The notes beneath the pieces were generated by a model. It ran no database searches. It had not been told where the DNA came from and saw only the letters and a program-made list of their open reading frames with translations. A program made the position numbers and the translations under genes. A stretch of 64,000 nucleotides of DNA. Origin: Ricinus communis. Its lineage: Eukaryota > Streptophyta > Magnoliopsida > Malpighiales > Euphorbiaceae. Below are positions 54,072 through 64,000 of this stretch, piece by piece (positions within the stretch are counted from its first letter, which is position 1; each line of letters starts with the position of its first letter). The stretch covers positions 19,454,285 to 19,518,284 of the forward strand of contig NC_063265.1 of assembly GCF_019578655.1 (NCBI RefSeq), in the 5' to 3' direction.

Positions 54072-56543
54072 GAATTCGCAGAAATTTAATTATTTGGTAA
54101 CTTCAATCTCCGGTATCTAAGATTATTCTATTTGTAAATTTTTCATGTGTATTAAAAGAAAAATTAACGAACTTAATTAAAATTAAAAAAAATTTCACTA
54201 GTATTAGATCACATATTTCATTCATATATCGTTTATAAATATTATATTCACTTTTATTTCTTTCAGTTTGGTCCCATTCACACGGTAAGCAAAGCTAAAA
54301 CTGTGTAAATAAAATTGCCAGCTCATTATTATTTCTCAATTCAAGTCAACCTTCTTCATCGCTCTATTAGAAAAATATTTTATATTTTAATAATAGATAA
54401 TTAATATATATTTTATTATTTTTTATTTATAATGTATAATATATATAAATAAAAATATATATCAAAATTCGATAAAAGGATAATTTATAATTCTAAAAGA
54501 TTATTCATATAAAATACGATATCTTTTTTCAAAAAGATTACTCAATTTGAAATCATATATGAACGCTTTTTTCCAATTATACATCATAACAACAATCCAA
54601 TTCTAATTCTAATAACATAATTAAAACCAAAAAAAAAAAAATGATGGATTGGAAACTAAAAAACAAGACCATTTGCCTTTATCATTGATTATGATTTTAG
54701 AACCTTTATAAAAGAAAAAAAAAATCATTAGACAATAATCATATACTTGTAACTAATATAAATGTGGAAGCTTCAATCAGCCTTACTAATATTTTTCTTA
54801 TGTTAATTCTCTAAATATTTTTAATATAAATAAATTCCACACTAAAATATGAAAATTAAATATTATAACTGGTAAATTAAATATAAAAGAAATGTAATAA
54901 TTTTTTTTAATAATTATATATTTAAGACCAAATAAAATTTATGACTATGAGAAAGTTATAATTTAATGGAGGTTTAAGTACAAAAAATTTTCTTTTGATT
55001 TTATATTTTATCTTATTGGTGAAATGATAATAACTAGATATAAGATATATTAATATATTGTATATCATACAAATAAAATTGATGAGACAAATTAATAATA
55101 TAATAAGATAAAATATATCGTTGTACATATTTTAAAAATATATATACAAATATTACTATATGGAGAAATATTTTTTTATTTATAACTAAATCAAATTGAG
55201 ATTAGAATTTTTATAATTATGTAGAGATTATTTCTTTCATCCCTCCTTATTTTTAATTTTTTAAATTTTTTTAAAAGAAATATAAATATTTTATTAATAA
55301 AAATTAATAAATATATATTAATATAAAAAATAAAAATAAATATTGAAATATGTAAAAGATTTACTCATAACAATCACCAATCGTATCGATGAAGCAAGCT
55401 ATTGTAATTTTATAGAAAGAACACTCCATTCGGTGGTACTAAGTTATATCGATTTTATAAGTGTCTTTTGATAAGTTCGATTGTTTGAATGTTGAATTAA
55501 ATTTCTTTTATTTTTACCACTCTTATAAAAAAATATTTAACACCTCTACAATAAAAGACTATAAAATTTCTATTTAAGAAGAATTCAACGCTCTCATAAA
55601 CGAAGACTATAAATTCCTCAAAAAATATACTATCTATCTATTAAAATAATTAATATAAAATAATAATAAAAATACCATAGGGATTTAAAAAGTGATTCAA
55701 AACATGAAATTTTGATGAGTAGCAAAAGAAATAAAAGATAGAAAAAAAAAGTGAGCGGCTGTGTAAAAGAATTATGAATTTCATTAATTCCCCAGATTTT
55801 GATTTCTACTGCATGCCGCCAGAGGCAGATCTACCACGCAAGTCAAAACGCCGCCAGTGGCATATTAGTAAAATCGTACTTTCTCAAATACTGCGAGTAC
55901 AGATTTAAAATCATACTTCCCGAGAGTACCGCTTTTCACGGACTCAACAACAACCGTTTGTTTGGATTCTGTCGGCTAACGGTGCAGAAACTGTTACTCA
56001 CAGGAACCGGAGGAATCAATCATCCAATCACATCCTGCCCTGTCATCATAAATAAAAAAGCGTCATCTGTGCTTACGTGGCCAATCTCCATTACTTACAG
56101 TTCAAGTTCAACCTTCAAGAACTGTCAATTTACACTTTTTGCAGCTTTCTTTTTCTTTTCTTTCATTTTCCTCCTTCTAAAAATTTTAATCATTAAAAAA
56201 AAGAGAGAAATGGGTCAGAGAGAGAGTGTGGATCTATCTAGGTGTCCTTGTCCTTGTCTGCCTCTAGCTAATTAGTGTCGGTGTGTAAGTGTGACTGTTA
56301 AGCTTTCACTATTAGTTGTTTTTTGTTTTGTGTATTGGGTTGGTGTTAGCTTCAGAAAAATCTAAATGATGGCTACGATTCTCCAATACTTCAGCTAAAG
56401 CTTCTTTCTTATAGTGGGTTCTTCTTGTTTCCTACTGGTTTGATTCATTAATGAGGTATTGAGTGAATAGCAGCTTGCTTTGGAGTGGGAATTTTGAGTT
56501 GTGGATTGATAAAGATTTGGTTTTTGAGTTGTTGGAGAAGGCA
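54072..56543. other. Spacer and leader region of the cellulose synthase gene
   Basis: From 54072 to about 55780 the sequence is AT-rich with no gene. From 55790 onward the composition becomes more balanced. A pyrimidine-rich stretch near 56140-56175 and the following 370 bases probably form the promoter and 5' UTR of the cellulose synthase gene. A chance open frame at 55799-56275 shows no family motif. Confidence 0.5.
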
Positions 56544-59500
56544 ATGGATTTGGAAGGAGATGCAGGAGGCGGAGGGGTTAGTGCACTTCTGATGAACTTC
56601 AATTGATTCATACTTTTTTTTATAAATGGATTTGATTTTGATTTGAAATATAAAGGGCCAGCTTTATTCAATATTGCTTCGTATACTTTGCTGTTTCTTT
56701 TGAATATATTATGGCAAATTAAGTTGAAAGTTACTGATCTTTGTGCTCATGTTTGAGACCCTGAAACAATGAGGGAAATAGGGAAATGGAATCTTGATTG
56801 CTTTATTCGGAAGACTTGTTTTACCATTTGTTCTTCAGTTTATTTTCTGATTGTGTATGGTTTTCCAGATCCAAATGTTTTTTAGGTGTTTACCTATTGA
56901 AGCCGTTTGACTTGATTATAAGATATTTAAATAGACCAGATCTCCTACCTGCAAATATCTGAGTTTTTTTCTTATTTATTTGTATTGCCTTTATGCTTTG
57001 CTTGGTTTTTAGTGTCTTCATTTTTCCTGTTATCTTTTAATGCTGCATTTATATCCATCGTGATGATTCCATGTAGAAAAGAATCTATTTCTTGTACTCC
57101 CTATATTTTGGGTGGAAATTCTGTTTTCTTTGATCTATTTTGTCAGTGCAATTGTAAAATCTGGAACGGAGTGGCCTTTTTTTCTGAACTCACTTTGAAA
57201 TTATTTTGCTTGTTATTCAGCCCAAAAATGCAAAACAAAATGCCATCCAGATCTGCCAGATCTGCAGTGATAATGTTGGCACAACTGTGAATGGGGAGCC
57301 CTTTGTTGCTTGTCATGTTTGCGCATTTCCTGTCTGCCGTCCATGTTATGAGTATGAAAGGAAAGATGGTAATCAGTCTTGTCCTCAATGCAAAACCAAA
57401 TACAAAAGACATAAAGGTTAGTCCAGACAACCTTCATTGCTCTATCGGCAATTTATACATAGATAGTTCCTGAGCAACTAATATACTTTTGGTTGTTTCT
57501 TGCTGTCAGGTAGCCCTCCAATTCGTGGAGAGGACGTGGAAGATACAGATTACAGTGATGTAGAAGATAAACCAAACCATCATGCATCAGGGATACAAGA
57601 TGAGAAGCAGAAGATAGAGCATATGCTCGGCTGGGAAGCAAGCTCTGGCAGGAAAGATTATGTTGCACCTACAAACTATGATAAAGAGGTTTCTCTTAAT
57701 CATATTCCTTATCTGGCTGGTAGACGCTCGGTAAATCACATATTTTAATCTTTGTCTTAAAAAGTCTTCCTATCTTTTCAACTTTTTAGATAGCAGATGT
57801 CAATAATAGTTATGATTTAGGTTTCTGGAGAGTTGTCAGCTGCATCTCCTGAGCGCTACTCGATGGCTTCTCCTGAAAGTGGCAGTAGAGGTAAGATTGC
57901 ATATATACATATATACATAATGTCCATCATTTTACATGTTTTTAATTTATTTTTTCTGTATCTTGTTTCAAATTTTGATGTCACTAGTGGGGTTGGGTTC
58001 AGTTAATATCAGGGTTAGAGATCCAGCAAGGGAATCTGGATCTTCATTTGGTAATGTTGCCTGGAAAGAAAGGATTGATGGCTGGAAGATGAAGCCAGAG
58101 AAGAATCCTGCTCCAATGAGTGTTAGTAATGCGCCATCTGAGGGCCGAGGTGGTGGAGATTTTGATGCCAGTACTGATGTGCTCATGGATGATTCTTTAT
58201 TGTAAGTTCCTAAATGAAGTACAATATCTAATCATTCCTCTAATACAGACTGGGTTTGCATTACCTTTCGAAATTGCATTTGAACTTAATCTCATATTAA
58301 ATCTAATGATCATCTCATATAATATCTGATGATTTCTCCTTTGCTTTGTCTTTCTTCTTACTGAAATCATGATATCATATTGGATGATCAGTTAGTTCGT
58401 ATCTGTATATTTGGTTGTCTGATAATGTAAAATCATGCAGGGGACATTCACAAGAAAAAACCTGAAAATGATAGAATAAAGAATACTGTGTCAGGATATA
58501 GGTAGCCATGGAATTTTCATATAAGTTGCTCTGTTGCTTTTCTCTGAAAATTGAGGTATTAATAATTGTGCTTATGCTGAAGCATGGATTACCTGGATGT
58601 TTATGTAGAAATTCACAGTATTCCACTTTGTTTGAAAGGTCAATCATATTTATGACTAGTTTTCCAGATACATTTGGATTGGTTGCTCATGCAAAATTAT
58701 TTAATTATTTGTTGCTCTAGCATGCTTTTACTATATCATTCTCCCAGAACAGTCTGAAATTCATGTCAGTGTATTTATCAGCAGCAGCAGTTAGGAGGAA
58801 ATATTATCTAATCAACTTAGGTTCTTGAGTGTGTATGACAGAAAATTCTGCTCTATAGGCTCCTTTATGCTTGTGTTCAACACTCCAGAAAATTTAGATC
58901 AGCTGGTGGTATTTTGTTACTAATTATATCTTGTTGTCATAAAACAGGAATGATGAAACCCGCCAGCCCCTCTCAAGGAAGGTTTCTCTTCCTTCCTCAA
59001 GGATCAATCCTTACAGGATGGTTATTGTTTTGCGGCTTATTATTCTTTGCATCTTTTTGCACTACCGTATAACAAATCCGGTGAAGGATGCCTATCCTTT
59101 GTGGTTAATATCTGTTATCTGTGAGATATGGTTTGCAATATCATGGATACTGGATCAGTTCCCTAAATGGCTTCCTGTGAACCGTGAGACATATCTTGAC
59201 AGGCTAGCTCTTAGGTAATTATATGATTATGTCCTATTATCTGCATTCAAAGTTTTAAAATTTGTCAAAATTTAATAAAGGTTTAATTACAGATTATTTT
59301 TATGCTTCACAGATATGAGAAAGAAGGAGAGCCATCTCAGTTGGCCTCTGTCGACATTTTTGTTAGTACTGTGGACCCTTTAAAAGAACCTCCACTTGTC
59401 ACAGCCAATACAGTCCTATCTATTCTTGCAGTAGACTACCCAGTTGATAAAGTTTCTTGCTATGTTTCTGATGATGGAGCTGCCATGTTAACATTCGAAG

Positions 59501-62500
59501 CTCTGTCTGAAACATCTGAATTTGCTAGAAAATGGGTTCCTTTCTGCAAGAAATACAACATTGAACCACGAGCTCCAGAATGGTACTTTGCTCAAAAGAT
59601 CGACTACTTAAAGGATAAGGTTCAACCATCATTTGTCAAAGACCGCAGATCTATGAAGGTGGGGCATTTAGGTTCCAATTTTTAGTTCTGATAATCCTAG
59701 ATAAATGTATATTATGTTTCTTATTGCAAAATATTGCAATCATTATATTGCAGAGAGAATATGAAGAATTTAAAATTCGTATCAATGGCCTAGTGGCAAA
59801 GGCACAAAAAGTTCCTGATGAAGGATGGGTAATGCAAGATGGGACACCTTGGCCTGGTAATAACATCAGAGATCATCCAGGAATGATTCAGGTTTGTCCA
59901 TTTCAAACTAAATTTCATTTTTCTTCTCATAAAGAACTTCCTCTCATTATTCTTCCATGTCTAGTAGTGCTTTTTATGTGCTATGGGGGCGTTCTTTTTA
60001 TACTTAAATCATTGAGCTGACAACGGTGCCATGCATGATATTTTCATTTGTAACTTTAATATCACTTACATTTATACTTGTTAATTTATAGAATTTGCTT
60101 TCCTTGCTTATTGCGATTTTACTCTTGCAAAAGAGAACTAGTTTAGCTTTATTTGTGATTAATTTGCTCTTGGGTTTTGCTTCCTTGTTGCAACATGATT
60201 TTCAGGTTTTCTTGGGCCATAGTGGAGGATTTGACACTGAGGGTAATGAACTTCCACGACTAGTATATGTATCTCGTGAGAAGCGCCCTGGTTTTCAGCA
60301 TCACAAAAAGGCTGGTGCTATGAATGCACTTGTAAGTAGTCAGTAGATGAGTCTTAGGGCTGTTTTACTCTATCTCAAGAAAGACTTATTGGTAGTAACA
60401 TCTATTTGTCTCCCACACAGGTGCGTGTTTCAGCAGTTCTTACCAATGGACCCTTCTTGTTGAATCTCGATTGTGATCATTACATAAACAACAGCAGGGC
60501 ACTTAGAGAAGCTATGTGTTTTCTAATGGATCCTAATCTTGGAAGATCAGTTTGCTACGTCCAGTTTCCGCAGAGATTTGATGGGATTGATAGAAATGAT
60601 CGATATGCCAATCGAAACACGGTTTTCTTTGATGTGAGTTCAACAATTATCTTTGGCATAAACGTATCTTCTGTTTTTGATTTCATAATAACGTGTACCA
60701 TTTGAATTCATACATGTCGCATATTATGATAGTCAATTACATTCTGTAATTTTTGTTCTCATCAGTTTTGTTGAATGCTGTGTGATATTAGATAAATTTA
60801 AGAGGATTGGATGGCGTCCAAGGCCCTGTGTACGTGGGCACAGGTTGTGTTTTCAATAGAACAGCATTGTACGGCTATGAGCCTCCTCTAAAGCCTAAGC
60901 ATAAGAAACCAAGTTTGTTATCTTCATGCTTCGGTGGATCCCGAAAGAAGAGTTCTAAATCAAACAGAAAAAACTCTAGTAAAAAGAAATCGAGCAAGCA
61001 CATTGACCCTACTCTGCCAGTTTTCAATTTGGAAGATATAGAAGAAGGTGTTGAAGGCAAGTTTTTATATTATTTTGTTCTTTATTGAAATAAGATCTAT
61101 CACATATTCTGACATGAAAATGGTGTTTTATATGTTTGCATATGTTACTACTTACTACCATGTGTTCTCTCTTATATGATTCATAATCATGTAATCATTA
61201 GACAACTTGATTAGCTGTTTTTCCTTGAACTTTATTTGAACTTCTGTGTTTGTTTCTTCAGTAAGAGAATCCTTTATTAATATTCTTAATGAAGATTGTG
61301 TTATCTGGCAAGATAGGTTCAAATTTATACTTTTCATAAGAGAGAAAAGCAGACATCAGGTTTTATGAACATTGAAATATTTAGACACTGAGATGGTCTA
61401 ATGATGTACATTTAGTTCATGTAGACCTGTTGTCCGGAACATAGACATACCGAGTAATTGTTGCAATATACAATCAAAGATGAAACTAGCAATTTTGATT
61501 TTCTGTTTGGAGTATGCTCAGAGGTAGGAGATGCTACTATAAGGATGATTCATGCTGTTGTCCCTTCTGATTGTCATGCTAATTTTTCTGCTATTGATTT
61601 AACAGGTGCTGGTTTCGATGATGAAAAGTCAATGCTTATGTCACAAATGACTCTTGAGAAAAGGTTTGGTCAGTCGGCTGTTTTTGTAGCTTCAACTCTA
61701 ATGGAGAATGGTGGTGTTCCTGAGTCTGCCACTCCAGAGTCTCTCTTGAAAGAAGCCATTCACGTCATTAGCTGTGGATATGAGGATAAGACCGACTGGG
61801 GTAGTGAAGTATGTAGCCCTTTTTTTTCCTCTTTTTTGTTTTTCCTTTTTTTGGTTCCTTCTCTAACTTCAAACTTATATGTATAAGCAGCAAATTTGGG
61901 ATTAGAAATAAGCAAGCAAATGTTCCTTGTAATGCTATATAAAAGCAAAACTGATTAAGAATTCAGAACACATAATTAATTAGAACTTGTTTATTCATTT
62001 ACTTTTCAGTTCTCATCTACACCACCAAATTATAAAATTAACTAATATACAATTAGACTGATGAAGCTCTTTTGTTCAACTACAAACCTGGTAGATAGGG
62101 TTGATCTGTGTTTCTGTCATGGTAGTCTGTATTTCCTATTGCCTGACTAATGAATTGATGTTTGCTTGTGCAGATAGGATGGATATATGGTTCTGTAACA
62201 GAAGATATTCTTACAGGATTCAAGATGCACGCTCGTGGTTGGAGATCAATCTATTGCATGCCACAACGTGCTGCCTTTAAAGGATCTGCTCCCATCAATC
62301 TTTCTGATCGTCTAAATCAAGTGCTTCGGTGGGCTTTAGGTTCAGTTGAAATTCTTTTTAGCCGTCACTGCCCCATTTGGTATGGTTACAGTGGAAGGCT
62401 AAAGTTTCTTGAGAGATTTGCCTATATCAATACCACAATTTATCCTGTCACTTCCATTCCTCTTCTTGCCTACTGTACTCTACCAGCTGTCTGTCTACTT

Positions 62501-63458
62501 ACCGGAAAGTTCATTATCCCACCGGTACAGTATATTGCTGCCTTGCATAGCATATCAATTTCTGCTTAGAGACAATAGGTGGCAGAATGAAACTCTGAGT
62601 TCAAATTGAGGCCTTCCTTATTTAACTGGCATACTATTTCTAGCTTCTGTGGAAAGAATTCCTAGGAGTTTATTCTTTAAAAAATATCAGGTCTTTAACT
62701 AAGAGTAATCTGTCAGTTTCCGACCTCTTCATTTAAAAATAAGAAAATCTAACTCCAAATATTGTGTGAAGTAACTTTCTATTTCATTTTGGATTTGTTT
62801 GGGGAAACTGTGTTTCATATCTGTACATACTGGCTGAAGTTGAATGATTATTTTTCATATTGTTGTACTGCAGATCAGTAACATTGCCAGTATCTGGTTC
62901 ATATCCCTCTTTCTTTCAATCTTTGCCACTGGTATTCTTGAAATGAGATGGAGCGGTGTTGGAATTGATGAATGGTGGAGAAATGAACAGTTCTGGGTTA
63001 TTGGAGGAGTGTCTGCTCACCTATTTGCTGTCTTCCAAGGCCTGCTGAAAGTCCTTGCTGGAATAGATACCAATTTTACTGTCACTTCAAAAGCATCTGA
63101 TGAAGACGGCGATTTTGCTGAGCTATATATGTTCAAATGGACTACTCTACTCATCCCACCAACCACTCTCCTTATAATTAATCTGGTGGGAGTAGTTGCT
63201 GGAGTTTCTTATGCCATCAATAGTGGTTATCAATCTTGGGGTCCTCTCTTTGGCAAGCTATTCTTTGCATTCTGGGTGATTATTCATCTTTATCCTTTCC
63301 TTAAAGGTTTGATGGGACGACAAAACCGGACACCTACGATTGTTGTTGTATGGTCAGTTCTTCTTGCTTCAATCTTCTCCTTACTTTGGGTTCGTGTTGA
63401 TCCATTTACAACCCGGGTGACTGGCCCAGACGTCGAGCAGTGTGGAGTCATCTGCTAG
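56544..63458 (+). CDS. CESA3: Cellulose synthase catalytic subunit, CESA3-like
   Basis: Polymerises UDP-glucose into beta-1,4-glucan in the plasma-membrane complex. Exons are 56544-56576, 57221-57416, 57510-57730, 57821-57890, 57988-58201, 58948-59214, 59313-59658, 59754-59891, 60206-60331, 60421-60633, 60792-61056, 61606-61808, 62174-62524 and 62874-63458, giving 1075 aa (Arabidopsis CESA3 has ~1065). An N-terminal zinc finger starts CQICSDNVG and holds four CxxC pairs. Two membrane helices lie at ~269-286 and ~296-314. The catalytic set is complete: DDG (387-388), DCD (554-556), TED (773-775) and QVLRW (813-817). Several C-terminal helices follow, and the tail ends CGVIC. The plant-specific and class-specific regions match CESA3 best, indicating primary wall synthesis. 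The start MDLEGDAG resembles the short acidic CESA3 N-terminus. Intron 11 begins with GC instead of GT. Confidence 0.95.
61057..61605 (+). other. GC-AG intron 11 of the cellulose synthase gene
   Basis: The donor reads AAG/GCAAGT and the acceptor AACAG/GTGCTG. Only this GC donor keeps the frame into GAGFDDEK. The nearby GT four bases on would break it. The AG/GCAAGT context is the consensus for U2-type GC-AG introns. Confidence 0.8.
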
Positions 63459-63777
63459 AGGAAAATGTTACTTGGAATCAGAACAAGGTCATAACATGGA
63501 GGAATAAAAGTTCTGGATATTAATTCTGATGTCCTCAGTTGGAAGAATTTGAAGGTATACGCCTTTAGCTTTGTGTAGTACATGTATCTGGTTTTGGATA
63601 GCAGCGCAAGAAAGATGGTTCTACTGCCTTCTCATTCTTTGTCAACTGATAATTCTTTTTTCTTTTGTGGCGTAAGCAAAATTAGTTTGTTGATTTTTTT
63701 TTTCTTTAATTTAATGCTATCAAAGTGATTGCTGATGAAGATGTATTCCTCAATTTTCCGCTATTTGTATTTTATGC

Positions 63778-63783
63778 AATAAA
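63778..63783 (+). terminator. Poly(A) signal of the cellulose synthase gene
   Basis: AATAAA lies 320 bases after the stop codon, in a stretch of A-rich sequence following a T-rich one. Confidence 0.6.
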
Positions 63784-64000
63784 AAGAAAAAAGAAAAGTT
63801 ATTGCTTAGCTGGTAATGATACTACTAGTTAATGACTGCAAGATGCAAATAAGTTGGCTAAAAATATGCTACAAGATGTGGCAATTGTGTTATTAATGCA
63901 TGGAATTCCCCTGTTAATAAAACTGGTTTGTGTCTTTTTGAACGGTGATCCCTTGTTATGCACTCGTTGATAGAAATTATCTTATGGAGGTGGATACTGG

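Noticed and set aside
55799..56275. Open frame of about 158 codons upstream of the cellulose synthase gene
   Set aside because: It overlaps the expected promoter and leader, ends in low-complexity Phe/Lys-rich sequence and shows no family motif.

Overview
The window is plant nuclear DNA, from a dicot. Its genes are split by AT-rich, GT-AG introns and separated by very AT-rich spacers full of transposon remains, and all the gene families are of land-plant type. The species cannot be fixed from the sequence alone.

Six protein-coding genes can be supported. From left to right they are: (1) a calcium-dependent protein kinase of the CPK32/CPK14/CPK7/CPK8 group, 5724-8953 (+), 8 exons, 529 aa; (2) a GH36 alkaline alpha-galactosidase / raffinose-synthase-like protein of the SIP2/RFS2 type, 31028-35330 (+), 776 aa, with a possible extra upstream coding exon from 30704 that would add 64 residues resembling an organelle transit peptide; (3) a DYW-class pentatricopeptide repeat protein, 36344-39136 (-), two exons, with no in-frame ATG at the expected start; (4) a small secreted prolamin-like (ECA1 gametogenesis-related type) protein, 40150-40608 (-); (5) a GH28 polygalacturonase of the ADPG abscission/dehiscence type, 50507-53901 (+), 9 exons including a 21-nt microexon, 474 aa; (6) a primary-wall-type cellulose synthase catalytic subunit most like CESA3, 56544-63458 (+), 14 exons including one GC-AG intron, 1075 aa. 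I reconstructed the exon structures by hand. In every multi-exon gene all the exon phases close.

The long spacers hold mobile DNA. At 20261-25695 lies a decayed Ty3/gypsy retrotransposon of chromovirus type with two diverged LTRs, a tRNA-Met-like primer site and a polypurine tract. At 45942-48176 lies a 2.2-kb probable solo LTR of a different family, which accounts for an otherwise puzzling GC-richer island. Two foldback elements carry about 9-bp target duplications typical of Mutator-like MITEs: 877-1351, with a lone related arm at 17685-17858, and 13983-14899, with an exact 9-bp duplication. There are also three SINE-like tRNA-derived fragments, a three-armed inverted/direct repeat at 42618-43366, and several microsatellites.

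The genes do not form an operon-like unit. However, the CPK, SIP2/RFS2 and ADPG families are neighbours in Arabidopsis (CPK32 At3g57530, SIP2 At3g57520, ADPG1 At3g57510, from memory), so the window appears to keep an old gene neighbourhood that has been stretched by transposon insertion. The polygalacturonase and cellulose synthase act on the cell wall, the GH36 enzyme on raffinose-family sugars, and the kinase on calcium signalling. I found no convincing tRNA, rRNA, microRNA or CRISPR, and no clearly undescribed system.
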